Source: Bradyrhizobium lablabi (GTDB taxonomy: Bacteria > Pseudomonadota > Alphaproteobacteria > Rhizobiales > Xanthobacteraceae). Taken from it: a stretch of DNA of 64,000 bases. Shown here one piece after another: positions 49,793 through 58,364 of this stretch (within the stretch, counting starts at the first letter, position 1; every line of letters begins with the position of its first letter). The notes under the pieces were generated by a model. That model did not search any database and was not told where the DNA came from. It saw only the letters and a program-made list of their open reading frames with translations. A program made the position numbers and the translations under genes. The stretch covers positions 62,001-126,000 of the forward strand of contig NZ_JAFCJK010000001.1 in the NCBI RefSeq assembly GCF_018131005.1. Reading direction: 5' to 3'.

Positions 49793-50803
49793 TCACATCG
49801 GCCTATTGGCCCGCACATCGGCCGGCACGTGGGCGCCGACCTTGATCTGGCCGACCGAACGGATGATGTCGTCGCCGAGCAGTTGCGCGAAACAGGCATA
49901 GCCCCAGTCGTTCATGTGCAGGCCGTCGGCGATGACGAATTTGTCGATCGGAATCGACTGTCTTTCGTGCCAGTCGCGCATCACCTCGAAACGCGGGAAG
50001 ATGCCGACGTGACGCAGCGCGGCGATGCGGCCGAGCAGCTTCACCATTCCCCTTGCGCTTTCGGGCCGCTCAATGACGCGCGGCGAATATTGCGGATCGA
50101 CCAGCACCACGTCGGCACCGGCAGCCTGGATGCGCGCCACGCCCTCCTCGATGGTCTTTTCAGTCTCGGTGAAATCGAGATTGCGCAGCACCGCATTGGT
50201 GCCGACCTGCCAGATCACGAGATCGGGATGCGCGTCGAGCACCTCGGTCTGCAACCGCGTCTTCATTTCCGGCGCGTCCTCGCCGCCCCTGCCGCGATTG
50301 ATCACGGTGATGTCGGCGGTCGGATATTGGCGGCGCAATTGCGCGGCAAGCCGGTTCGGATAGGTAAACTCCGGCGACGACGAGCCGTAGCCCTGCGTCG
50401 AGGACGACCCGAACGCGATGATCTTGACCGGAAGTCCTGCGGCAAGCTTGCTCGCGACATGGGACAACGAGCCCATCGACGTCATCACGCCCTTCGGCGG
50501 CAGGCAGGGCACACGGTTGAAGATGTCACTCGCGGATTTGGCGACCTCCTTCACCTTGTCGATTGCCTTTTCGGTGATGCCCCGCGGAGGCGGCTGGCTG
50601 GCCCGATCGCCGGCTGTCTCGGACTTCGCCGCATCAGGTTTCGCGGCCTCGGTCCCGGAACCGGGCGACAGCGCGGCATGCTGGCCCGCCGGCGCCGTCT
50701 GCGCGCAAAGCGGCGCGACCGACCCGGGCGTCAGCAACAGCAACGCCGCGACTGCGGACAGGGCTCGCCGTGGCTTCCGGCAAAAAGGGCGGTGAGGACT
50801 CAT
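49793..50803 (-). CDS. Exported SGNH hydrolase, catalytically complete member of OpgC operon
   Basis: 336 residues, start at 50803 after AGGGAA. Signal peptide (AVAALLLLTPGSVAPLCA), then a Pro/Ala-rich linker, then the SGNH domain: IIAFGSSSTQGYG (Ser), NRGRGG (Gly), WQVGTNAVL (Asn) and VIADGLHMNDWGY (Asp-His). All four SGNH elements are discernible. It probably removes or transfers acyl groups on periplasmic glycans. Immediately downstream of the paralogous SGNH protein and OpgC on the same strand. Confidence 0.85.
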   Translation of the reverse strand: MSPHRPFCRKPRRALSAVAALLLLTPGSVAPLCAQTAPAGQHAALSPGSGTEAAKPDAAKSETAGDRASQPPPRGITEKAIDKVKEVAKSASDIFNRVPCLPPKGVMTSMGSLSHVASKLAAGLPVKIIAFGSSSTQGYGSSSPEFTYPNRLAAQLRRQYPTADITVINRGRGGEDAPEMKTRLQTEVLDAHPDLVIWQVGTNAVLRNLDFTETEKTIEEGVARIQAAGADVVLVDPQYSPRVIERPESARGMVKLLGRIAALRHVGIFPRFEVMRDWHERQSIPIDKFVIADGLHMNDWGYACFAQLLGDDIIRSVGQIKVGAHVPADVRANRPM

Positions 50804-50816
50804 TAACTCTGTTTCC

Positions 50817-51584
50817 CTAATTCTGCTGCGCCTGATCCAGATGGGCTGCATCGATCACGAATTTCGACAGCGCGCGGCCGATGCAGGCATGAACCCGTTT
50901 GGCCAGTTCGACCCCATGCGAGGTGCTGAACAGGTCGAAATCTCCAGCTTCGCTCCAGTAGCGCATGATCGCGAACCGGTCGAACAGCGGGACGTCGTGC
51001 TGCTGCGCCACCACGCGCATGTTATCGAGATATGGCGGCGCGGAAATCATCGTCTCCGTACGCGGGCTGTACTGCAGGTTAACCAACACCACGTCAGTCC
51101 CGGCATTCTGCAACGCAACAACCCCCTCATCGATGGCGCTGCGGAAGTCATCCGGATCGATCGACCGCATAGCATCGACCGTGCCGGTCTGCCAAATCAC
51201 CAGAGTAGGATTTTTTGCCTCTACGAGCTTAACAAGTGACGCATGGGTCTCCTCTGCGGTCTTCGAGGGGTACAGTTCTACGGACAGATTGATCTGGACC
51301 GATGGCAGCCTGTCCTTCAGCGCCGCCAGCAGCTTGGCCGGATAGGCGCTCGCCTCCTGCGTGGGGATGGTGGAGGAGCGGCTGCCGACGAGGAGCACGT
51401 TGAGCGGCTGGCCGCGCTTGACCACATCGGCGACCCTCGGAAGCGAGCTGTCGCTGGACAGGAGGTAGGCGGGGACGTCGCAGGGCTGGGGCTGCGGCTG
51501 GGCCGCCTCTTCGGCGCGCGCCGGGACGGCGGTCAAACAGCCGGCAAGCAGCGTCATGCCTAGCATCGTCCAGACGGACTTCAC
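50817..51584 (-). CDS. Exported degenerate SGNH-like protein (probable pseudoenzyme)
   Basis: 255 residues from a GTG that overlaps the opgC stop (GTGA) and has GGGAGGGGGAG upstream. After the signal peptide it aligns to the neighbouring SGNH protein (NAGTDVVLVNLQYSPR vs AAGADVVLVDPQYSPR). Of the SGNH residues, the first block reads VLLVGSRSST, block III is WQTGTVDAM with Val for Asn, block II lacks the glycine run (NLSVELYPS), and the final Asp-His is not seen (TSHGVEL). Probably non-catalytic or altered. A structural partner or glycan-binding subunit is possible (inference). Confidence 0.8.
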   Translation of the reverse strand: MKSVWTMLGMTLLAGCLTAVPARAEEAAQPQPQPCDVPAYLLSSDSSLPRVADVVKRGQPLNVLLVGSRSSTIPTQEASAYPAKLLAALKDRLPSVQINLSVELYPSKTAEETHASLVKLVEAKNPTLVIWQTGTVDAMRSIDPDDFRSAIDEGVVALQNAGTDVVLVNLQYSPRTETMISAPPYLDNMRVVAQQHDVPLFDRFAIMRYWSEAGDFDLFSTSHGVELAKRVHACIGRALSKFVIDAAHLDQAQQN

Positions 51585-52825
51585 GCTCCCCCTCCCGCCA
51601 GATCGGCGTTGCCGCCGGTGCTTTTTGTTCGCGACGCACCTTTGTCGGCAGAATGCTTGTACCACGAAATGATCCACGCCATGCCCGACATGATGAGGAT
51701 GCCGCAGATGCTGATCAGCGCGTGCAGTGCGGCACCCCCGGACAGTTCGGCAAGCACGAAATGTCCGGCAAAGGCGAGGAAGACTCCGAGGCAGAATATC
51801 TCAAGCGAATGCTGGCCGCACAGGATCAAAGGTCGCAGCCAGGGTGACCTCAGCCCCGGCCAGTCCCTGGGCAGGAAGCGCACGGTGAGCGCGGCGAGCG
51901 CCAGGAAGTGCGCGAAGCGCAGCACGTCGAGATCGGTCTTGTTGATCGGATACATCCACTGCTCGATCCGCCTGGGCATGATGTGGCCGAGCTGCGGCAC
52001 GTACCAGGTCAGCGTCACGCAGAATGCTGCGATCAGATAGACGATGCAGATCCACATCGTGACCGGCGACGACAGGATGCGCGACATCCGCCGCGCGCCG
52101 CCGAGCGCGCACCACGCGCCGAACACGAACAGCAACTGCCAGGCGAACGGATTGAACGCCCAGAAGCCGTTCGGATAGGCCGACAGATAGAGATCGAAAT
52201 GCCAGGTCACGGCATACAGCAGCACCGATAGCGCGAGCGTGACGTCGGGCTTCCATCGCATCAGCGCCAGGATCAGCGGCAGAAACAGCATCAGCACGAT
52301 GTAGAGCGGCAGCACGTCCATGTTGACGGGGCGGAAGCGTAACAGCAGCGCCTGGACGATGGTGACGTCGGGCTGCTTGAGGAAATCCATGATCCCCATC
52401 TCTTCGGTGTAGAGCGGGTTCTCGAAGGATGTGGCGACGTATGAGATCTCGGCAAGGAAGATCGTGAACAGGAAGACATGCGCGACATAGATCTGCCAGA
52501 CCCGGCGCAGGATGCGCGCGGTCGCGACCACGAATCCCGCCTCCAGCATCGCCCGGCCGTAGACGAAGGCGGCGGTGTAGCCGGAGATGAAGATGAATAT
52601 CTCGGTGGCGTCGGAGAATCCGTAATTGCGGATCGTGAACCAGGTCAGGATGTTGGGCGGCAAATGGTCGATGAAGATCAGCCACAGCGCGAGCCCGCGA
52701 AACAGGTCGAGCCGCAGTTCACGCTCGCCGGTGGCCGGCAGCGTGATCGCCGGAGCGGCCGCCATGGCCTTAGCCTGGGCGTCCGCGACGGGCGGTCCGG
52801 CAATTTGATCCGCAATCGAACTCAT
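51581..52825 (-). CDS. OpgC-like acyltransferase (membrane succinyltransferase family)
   Basis: 414 residues with about 10 transmembrane helices. The N-terminus has RELRLDLFRGLALWLIFIDHLP with the Arg and His of the acyltransferase 3 / OpgC group, then ATEIFIFISGYTAAFVYG. OpgC/MdoC adds succinyl groups to osmoregulated periplasmic glucans. Here it heads an operon with two SGNH proteins (overlap at 51581-51584). This suggests a system for decorating a periplasmic glycan with acyl groups and their handling by the SGNH partners. The opgC name is not used because orthology is not shown. Confidence 0.85.
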   Translation of the reverse strand: MSSIADQIAGPPVADAQAKAMAAAPAITLPATGERELRLDLFRGLALWLIFIDHLPPNILTWFTIRNYGFSDATEIFIFISGYTAAFVYGRAMLEAGFVVATARILRRVWQIYVAHVFLFTIFLAEISYVATSFENPLYTEEMGIMDFLKQPDVTIVQALLLRFRPVNMDVLPLYIVLMLFLPLILALMRWKPDVTLALSVLLYAVTWHFDLYLSAYPNGFWAFNPFAWQLLFVFGAWCALGGARRMSRILSSPVTMWICIVYLIAAFCVTLTWYVPQLGHIMPRRIEQWMYPINKTDLDVLRFAHFLALAALTVRFLPRDWPGLRSPWLRPLILCGQHSLEIFCLGVFLAFAGHFVLAELSGGAALHALISICGILIMSGMAWIISWYKHSADKGASRTKSTGGNADLAGGGA

Positions 52826-53066
52826 CAGGCACCGTATCGGGGCGCGGGATCTCCGCGCGCGCCGCGCGGAAAAGATATTATCGGTCCACGACTTGCAAAC
52901 AAGGCGCGGATTCGGGCTGCACGCGGTCGCGCATTAGGATGGAACTATGTTGAAAACGCGATAGGTCAGGTCGACGGGGATCGATTTTCGCCGCAGCGGC
53001 AATCGATTGGTTCCAGTGGCCCAATTCGATATGATACGCATGCTGGAGACCATCGGAATCGACCGC

Positions 53067-53465
53067 ATGTACCGCGCCGTCACCCGCCAGATCGAAGTTA
53101 CCGTCGAGCCGAACTTCATGCCGGAGCGTTCGTCGATCGAGCGGCGCGAATATTTCTGGTCCTACACCATCGTCATCACCAATTCCGGCACGGAGACCGT
53201 GCAGTTGCGCACGCGGCACTGGATCATCACCGACGCCACCGGCCGCAAGCAGGAGGTGCGCGGCGAAGGCGTGGTCGGCGAGCAGCCGGTGCTCGCGCCC
53301 GGCGAGCGCTTCCAGTACACCTCCGGCGTGCCGTTGCCGACCGCCTCCGGCTTCATGACCGGGAGCTACCAGATGGTCAGCGAGAGCGGCGAGCGCTTCG
53401 AGATCGACGTGCCGACGTTCTCGCTCGACAGTCCAAGCCCGGACGGCAAGCGCGTGTTGAATTGA
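53067..53465 (+). CDS. apaG: ApaG domain protein (Co2+/Mg2+ efflux-associated)
   Basis: 132 residues from the ATG at 53067, the usual size of ApaG (125-130). The sequence is typical: MYRAVTRQIEVTVEPNFMPE, YFWSYTIVITNSGTETVQLR, RHWIITDATGRKQEVRGEGV, TSGVPLPTASGFMTGSYQM. An immunoglobulin-like DUF525 fold. Role uncertain; associated by genetics with Co2+ resistance and Mg2+ efflux in other bacteria. An upstream in-frame ATG at 53007 is not favoured. Confidence 0.92.
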   Translation: MYRAVTRQIEVTVEPNFMPERSSIERREYFWSYTIVITNSGTETVQLRTRHWIITDATGRKQEVRGEGVVGEQPVLAPGERFQYTSGVPLPTASGFMTGSYQMVSESGERFEIDVPTFSLDSPSPDGKRVLN

Positions 53466-53567
53466 CAGGCGCTTCGCGCCACCCATTGGCTTTGCCCGCC
53501 TTACGAATCCACGCACGGTTTCGCGTTCTCGCAACATGATTTGTCCGAGGTTTGCCTGGCCTTGGCC

Positions 53568-53990
53568 GCCCTCTTCTTGAAGAGGGCGCAGGGAAAGCCG
53601 GGTGCCGATCGCACCCATGGGTCCCGTGCAACAAAAAGCACGGGGGTAGGACCACAGGTGTTACCGGAAACAACCCGGCTTTCCCTGCGCGATGGTTTTA
53701 CGGTGTCCTTCGTGCTCTTCTCGGTGAGACCAGCTTTGTTGTCACCGTCGCCAGTGAGAAGCTTGCTTCTCGCTGACTTGACACCTGCATCGGGGCGTCA
53801 GAACCACACGACTTCGCCGTCCGCTTCACGCATGCTCGTCAGTCACACGCTCAAGCGTCCACCGCATCTCGACCCAACGCCCGTGACGATCGCGAAGCGC
53901 CCCTCGATCGGGTGAGACGGGCGGATTCAACACCTGATTTGGGTCAAACGCGAAACACTATATTTCTCATGCGAAGACTTGCCTCGTCGG
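53568..53990. repeat. ~420-bp hairpin-rich dispersed repeat
   Basis: Left part carries several perfect stems: GCCCTCTTC-TT-GAAGAGGGC (53568-53587), a 17-bp TIR pair GCGCAGGGAAAGCCGGG (53586-53602) / CCCGGCTTTCCCTGCGC (53674-53690), GGGTGC-GCACCC (53601-53617), CCCGTGC/GCACGGG (53623-53644) and GAGAAGC-TT-GCTTCTC (53756-53771). The right ~200 bases (53793-53990) match 59172-59370, sharing CCCGTGACGATCGCGAAGCG exactly (the exact core is 26 bases). No gene is supported in this 736-base interval to 54201. Confidence 0.85.
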
Positions 53991-54201
53991 GCAAATCAGT
54001 GATCGAGAACGAAATCAGCAATCTGTTGTCACGCCATGGAAATTAAGTGCACCGTCATCGCGACTCCCAAAGGCGGACATCCTTCAAACAGCAGGACTCA
54101 AGCCGCAACGGGCCCTTGCATCGCATTTTACCTATCTTGCCATAACGATCTTAGGGGACCAAAAGATAGACAACCTGCTCGCTTGGGGCGCGAAGAGAAC
54201 T

Positions 54202-54750
54202 GTGGCAACTACTAAAGAGCATTTTGTGCGAAGTGTCAGAGCCGTTGGCTTGGGTTGCGTGCTGCCGATCGTCGTTATCCTTGCGATGTTGTACGGCGTG
54301 TTCAAATTCAGTGAACATAGATTTGAGATAAACCACATGCCGGCCGATCTCGAAGTGACCGGCATTCTATATTCGAACCAACAAATTTGGGGCTCAGTTC
54401 TTCTACATCTGCCGGGCGACAATGAGACTGGCATTCTCACGTACAATCTGCCCGATGCAATCGCCAACAGGATCGCTGATGAGGGTCTTGGCTTCTTTTA
54501 TCGACCCGAAAATGTAGAGCGTCGCTTTGGCACGCAACGAACGCATTCAGCGTGGCATGAAACACCCATGGGAGTGACGTTGTCAGGCTACCTTAACCGG
54601 TTCGGCTTTGGAATTGAGGTTGATCCGGCTGTTGAAGCACTGGTGGACAACGCAATCTCGAAACCGGGGAGTTTTTATTCGCACGGACGCCTTGGAGTGG
54701 TAATCGTTATTCCGAGGGCCAAGCGAGCAATCTACGCTTATGCTGGATGA
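54202..54750 (+). CDS. Single-pass membrane protein of unknown function
   Basis: 182 residues from a GTG. N-terminal membrane helix (GLGCVLPIVVILAMLYGVFK) then a soluble, probably periplasmic region (about 40-182) with many Asp/Gly/Tyr. Codon and base composition is more AT-rich than the neighbouring genes. No family recognised and it is flanked by repeats on both sides. It is either a young or acquired gene, or a local orphan. Confidence 0.5.
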   Translation: MATTKEHFVRSVRAVGLGCVLPIVVILAMLYGVFKFSEHRFEINHMPADLEVTGILYSNQQIWGSVLLHLPGDNETGILTYNLPDAIANRIADEGLGFFYRPENVERRFGTQRTHSAWHETPMGVTLSGYLNRFGFGIEVDPAVEALVDNAISKPGSFYSHGRLGVVIVIPRAKRAIYAYAG

Positions 54751-54782
54751 AATTGCCGAGGCGCTGCCGAGAGGTCGGCTGT

Positions 54783-54874
54783 GGGTCAAGGCTCAGGTCG
54801 AGCACAAGATTTCTGCTTCACTCCGAATACCTGACATTTGAGCGGACATCGTCGAGCGCCGCTTCGGGCCAACA
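54783..54874. repeat. ~95-bp repeat, copy A
   Basis: Contains CTCAGGTCGAGCACAAGATT, then TCTGCTTCACTCCGAATACC, TGACATTTGAGCGGACATCG and CTTCGGGCCAACA. The other copies are at 57410-57510 and 58110-58207. This copy lacks about nine bases near its left end. The rest of the 338-base interval 54751-55088 holds no supported gene. Confidence 0.85.
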
Positions 54875-55088
54875 GGAGACATCCGAACGGGGGCTTGCGG
54901 CCGCCCGTTTTAAGATCAGATGAAGTCCACAAAGTTCCAATGTCTGGTTGGTTACGTACTGCGCGCCGGGATTGTGCGAGACCGATTGACAGATTGGGCA
55001 GCCGGACGTTTATTTGACCCACGGGGATAGCGGTCTCCCCGCGAGGCGACATGCCCAAGAATCGCGCCTGATTTCACAGGGGCGCAGC

Positions 55089-56117
55089 ATGTCTTCTTTC
55101 TACAGCTCCAATTTCTCAGACAAGTTGTTCCAGATCATTATCGTGGCGCTCGTCGTGAGCGTCACGGGTCTCGCCGACTCCGCGGCTTCTGCGCAATCGA
55201 CCGACGGCGCTCCGCTCGAGATTGAGGCAAAGATTTCCCTCGGCAACGTGCGCGGCCGAATCGATCATATGGCAGTCGATTTGAAGCGTCAGCGGCTGTT
55301 CGTTGCCGAGCTTGGCAACGATAGCGTTGGTGTTATCGATCTTGCCAACCGCAGCTTGAGCCGCACCATTCGCGGTCTGAAAGAACCGCAAGGAGTGGGT
55401 TACGAGCCGTCGACTGACACGCTCTTCGTCGCCAATGCTCACGATGGTTCGGTACGGCTGTTCGACGGAAACGAATACAAAGCGATAGGACGGCTCGAGC
55501 TTGGAAGCGATGCCGACAACATCCGCATCGAGTCTACCACCAAGCGTATTGTGATCGGCCACGGCGACGGTGCGCTAGCCTTCATCGACCCTTCGACCCG
55601 AAGTAAGCTCTGGGATACGCCCCTGAAGGCGCATCCCGAAAGTTTCCAGATCGTCCAAGATCGAATCTTCGTGAACCTGCCCAATGCCCACGCGGTCGCG
55701 GTAGTGGACGGAAACTCTGGCAAGCCGGTCGCCAATTGGCCTATGGCAAAGCGCGGCAATTTCGCGATGGCCGTCGATCGGGATCGAAGCCGGCTCCTCG
55801 TGGCTTTCCGTGATCCGCCTGAGCTTGTCGTCCTCGATATCAGCGAAGGCAAGCCAGTTGCGGCCACCGAGACCTGTGGCGACGTTGACGATCTCTTCGT
55901 CGACCCAAAACGCGACCGCGTCTATGTCAGTTGTGGCGCGGGTTTCGTCGACGTGTTCGAAACGAAGGGCACGACATATCGCCATATGACACGCATTCCC
56001 ACGTCAGCGGGCGCGCGCACGTCGCTGTTCGTGGCGGAAATGGATCGTCTGCTGGTCGCGGTCCGTGGAGGGCCGACGGAGCCGGCGGCGATTTGGATGT
56101 TCAAGCCAATGCCTTGA
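55089..56117 (+). CDS. Exported beta-propeller protein (YncE / 6- or 7-bladed type)
   Basis: 342 residues. Start at 55089 is preceded by AGGGG; the longer frame from 55014 covers non-coding sequence. A signal or anchor segment (KLFQIIIVALVVSVTGLA) is followed by seven similar blocks, for example RIDHMAVDLKRQRLFVAELG, GVIDLANRSLS, LFVANAHDGSVRLFD, each ~45 residues, the layout of a YncE-type beta-propeller. Function is likely ligand or protein binding in the periplasm. The next gene starts 21 bases later, so they are an operon. Confidence 0.8.
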   Translation: MSSFYSSNFSDKLFQIIIVALVVSVTGLADSAASAQSTDGAPLEIEAKISLGNVRGRIDHMAVDLKRQRLFVAELGNDSVGVIDLANRSLSRTIRGLKEPQGVGYEPSTDTLFVANAHDGSVRLFDGNEYKAIGRLELGSDADNIRIESTTKRIVIGHGDGALAFIDPSTRSKLWDTPLKAHPESFQIVQDRIFVNLPNAHAVAVVDGNSGKPVANWPMAKRGNFAMAVDRDRSRLLVAFRDPPELVVLDISEGKPVAATETCGDVDDLFVDPKRDRVYVSCGAGFVDVFETKGTTYRHMTRIPTSAGARTSLFVAEMDRLLVAVRGGPTEPAAIWMFKPMP

Positions 56118-56138
56118 TCGATTGTCGGGAAAGCGCGC

Positions 56139-56942
56139 ATGTCTATGAAATACCGACGCTCACGAAAATTCCCGAGGCTCCCGTCAGTCACGCTCGCCCT
56201 GCTCGCCTGGGCTAGCGCTGCGCAGGCCTATCGGCCTTTCGACGGTACTGATGCCGCCGTCGCAAAGAAGGGGGAGATAGAGATTGAATTGCAGCCGGCC
56301 GGACCCCTGCGCGACGAGAGCGGGACCACGCTGATCGCGCCGGCCACGGTCATCAACTACGGCTTAACCGAAGACTGGGAAGCCGTCTTCGAAGGCCAAG
56401 GACAGACGCCACTTTCACAGGCGGGCCCCACAAGTCTGGCCGCGGCGGGCGCGTTCCTTAAGCATGTAATTGTGCCTGGCAGCCTGCAGGACAAGACCGG
56501 TCCAAGCGTTGCGACCGAATTTGGCGTCCTTCTTCCGGACAGCACGGGCAACTCAGGCATCGGCGCAAGCCTAGCCGGCATCGTCTCGCAGCGTTGGGAT
56601 TGGGGCACCATCCACCTGAATGCCGAGACTGCCCTCACCCGGGATCACCACGGCGAACTCTTCCTTAGTGCCATCATAGAGGGACCGTCGACATGGACGG
56701 TTCGTCCCGTCGCCGAGGTTTTCTATGAGAACGAGTTTGGAAGGGAAGAAACGTTCTCAGGGCTGGTCGGCATGATCTACAAAGTGCGCGACGATCTCAG
56801 TATCGACTTCGCGATACGTCATGCACTTACGAACCGACGCTCGGTGAACGAGATTCGCGCGGGTTTAACCTTCGGTTTCCCGCTTTCCTTTTTTGAAGGC
56901 CACGCAGCACAACGGGAAGTGCCGCGGGCCATATCCCAATAA
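56139..56942 (+). CDS. Exported outer-membrane beta-barrel-like protein
   Basis: 267 residues with a signal peptide (SVTLALLAWASAAQA). The mature part consists of alternating amphipathic strands with aromatic ends (KKGEIEIELQPAGPLRD, IAPATVINYGLTEDWEAVFE, EFGVLLPD, DWGTIHLNAETAL, WTVRPVAEVFYENEFG, FAIRHALTNRRS, EIRAGLTFGFPLSF), as in Phenol_MetA-type or transporter-type barrels. It ends EVPRAISQ rather than with the aromatic C-terminus of classic porins. Operon with the beta-propeller; the two probably act together in the envelope. Confidence 0.75.
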   Translation: MSMKYRRSRKFPRLPSVTLALLAWASAAQAYRPFDGTDAAVAKKGEIEIELQPAGPLRDESGTTLIAPATVINYGLTEDWEAVFEGQGQTPLSQAGPTSLAAAGAFLKHVIVPGSLQDKTGPSVATEFGVLLPDSTGNSGIGASLAGIVSQRWDWGTIHLNAETALTRDHHGELFLSAIIEGPSTWTVRPVAEVFYENEFGREETFSGLVGMIYKVRDDLSIDFAIRHALTNRRSVNEIRAGLTFGFPLSFFEGHAAQREVPRAISQ

Positions 56943-57010
56943 GGCGGCCTCAGGATCCATTTGTTCGGATGAGCGGTGTTTTCATTGCGATGACTGACGT
57001 CATTCCGAGA

Positions 57011-57280
57011 CTAGCCGTACGTCCGCCACGGGTCTTGGTCGTGTAAAAACGTCCTGGAGGAGATCGTCTGTGAGAGCCAAATGCGGGGGGCGCAGGCTGC
57101 GATCGCAGCGATCAACGGCCTGATTCCGATGATGTTCATGACCCGTGTCAGATTGCAGGCCAGGACCGAAAGCGCCATCTCGGCGGCTACTTTTGGAAGC
57201 GTTTTCGTCAGGAAGTGCGTCGCCCCCATAGGGAGACTTGCTGGTCGGGCGAGGCCAGACCTTGCGCAGCGCCAGGCCAT
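57011..57280 (-). pseudogene. Transposase C-terminal remnant (IS1182/IS5-like)
   Basis: The frame contains the strikingly transposase-like stretch MGATHFLTKTLPKVAAEMAL then SVLACNLTRVMNIIGIRPLI, the conserved C-terminus of IS1182-type DDE transposases (the segment 'MGATHFLTKTL..VATEMSLHVLAYN'). It is preceded by unrelated frame and lacks the catalytic core. A dead IS fragment, lying within the repeat-rich stretch. The rest of the 585-base interval 56943-57527 holds only repeat copy B. Confidence 0.75.
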
Positions 57281-57409
57281 TGCTCATCGAGGCATTCAGG
57301 CAAAAGCGTCCACTGCCCACGATCTGCCTCCTCAACGAAGCGCCTCATCAAATCCCCCCAGAATCACCGGGAGAATCATAACAGCGGCACGGCGTTTTCA
57401 CACAGCCAG

Positions 57410-57510
57410 GGTCAAAACCGGTAAGGCTCAGGTCGAGCACAAGATTTCTGCTTCACCCCGAATACCTGACATTTGAGCGGACATCGTCGACCGCCGCTTC
57501 GGGCCAACAA
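57410..57510. repeat. ~95-bp repeat, copy B
   Basis: GGGTCAAAACCGGTAAGGCT continues CAGGTCGAGCACAAGATTTC and TGCTTCACCCCGAATACC, with TGACATTTGAGCGGACATCG and CCGCCGCTTCGGGCCAACA. It differs from copies A and C at only a few positions over about 90 bases. Confidence 0.85.
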
Positions 57511-57527
57511 CGGACCCGCTTTGGGTA

Positions 57528-58073
57528 TTAGGGCTGAATTGATTCCGGACCAATACCGGGGAGGCGGCACTCACGGGCCCCGAACTCGTTCCTGAAGCAC
57601 TTTGTAGCATCATGAATTGCTGCCTGTTTTGCGAAAAATTCTTTGGACCAGTCGCGCCTGTCGGCCTTCTGGATTGCTTCCAACATAATCCCGCGCTGAG
57701 GATCGTCCCGGAGCGTTCCGAGAACGATTCCCCGTCCGACGCCAACGTGGGCGCAGCTGTCCATGGACACGAATATCATGAGGTACTTGGTATCGATTGA
57801 TCCCTTGATCACTCGATCCACTCGCGCTTTCATTAGTGTGACAGGTACGAAAGTTCTGTCATACGCGAAGCTCACATTATCCGTTGCGTTATAGATGGTC
57901 GCTTCGACGATAACCGGTGCGTCGATATCGGTCGGGACATGCTCGAAGAGGATGCCTTTTGATGATGCTGGTGTTCCCGGCAACACACAGGCGACTGCGC
58001 TAGTGCAAGCAGCGCAATAAGCAATCAAACAGACAGCCCACGTGCGCATATTGGCAAGCCAATTGTTGATCAT
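57528..58073 (-). CDS. Exported protein of unknown function
   Basis: 181 residues (173 if ATG at 58049). N-terminal hydrophobic signal (MRTWAVCLIAYCAACTSAVA) with several cysteines, then a compact ~150-residue domain of alternating strands: VIVEATIYNATDNVSFAYD, FVPVTLMKARVDRVIKGSID, LMIFVSMDSCAHVGVGRG, and a helical end. No family recognised. It lies between repeat copies B and C in the decaying stretch, but the frame is intact and codon pattern looks protein-like. Confidence 0.6.
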   Translation of the reverse strand: MINNWLANMRTWAVCLIAYCAACTSAVACVLPGTPASSKGILFEHVPTDIDAPVIVEATIYNATDNVSFAYDRTFVPVTLMKARVDRVIKGSIDTKYLMIFVSMDSCAHVGVGRGIVLGTLRDDPQRGIMLEAIQKADRRDWSKEFFAKQAAIHDATKCFRNEFGARECRLPGIGPESIQP

Positions 58074-58109
58074 CGCGCGACAATGCCAATTCTCTGCAAT
58101 GTCCGCAAC

Positions 58110-58207
58110 GGGTCAAAACCAGTAAGACTCAGGTCGAGCACAAGACGTCTGCTTCACTCCGAATACCCGACATTTGAGCGGACATCGTCGAGCGCCGGTT
58201 CGAGCCA
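58110..58207. repeat. ~95-bp repeat, copy C
   Basis: GGGTCAAAACCAGTAAGACT continues CAGGTCGAGCACAAGACGTC, TGCTTCACTCCGAATACCCG and ACATTTGAGCGGACATCGTC. It is the most diverged of the three copies, ending CGGTTCGAGCCA. Interval 58074-58364 otherwise holds nothing supported. Confidence 0.85.
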
Positions 58208-58364
58208 GGACCGGACATTGGCCAAGGCCGATGCCATGTCCGTTTCCAGCTTAGAAGGTTGCGTTGCGCGCTAACGCCGCCCCTTGATCAGGAACAGCAG
58301 GAATTTCGTCGGCTGGTAGCGCTCGCGTTCCGGTCTGCGACATGAACAGTGAGGATCGAGCCGA

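Noticed and set aside
53541..53915. 124-residue ORF over the hairpin-rich repeat
   Set aside because: Runs through palindromes of a dispersed element; no Shine-Dalgarno sequence and no domain.
54783..58207. Possible CRISPR-like array from the three ~95-bp repeats
   Set aside because: Spacing is 2.6 kb and 0.7 kb with genes between; repeat length and irregularity do not fit CRISPR.
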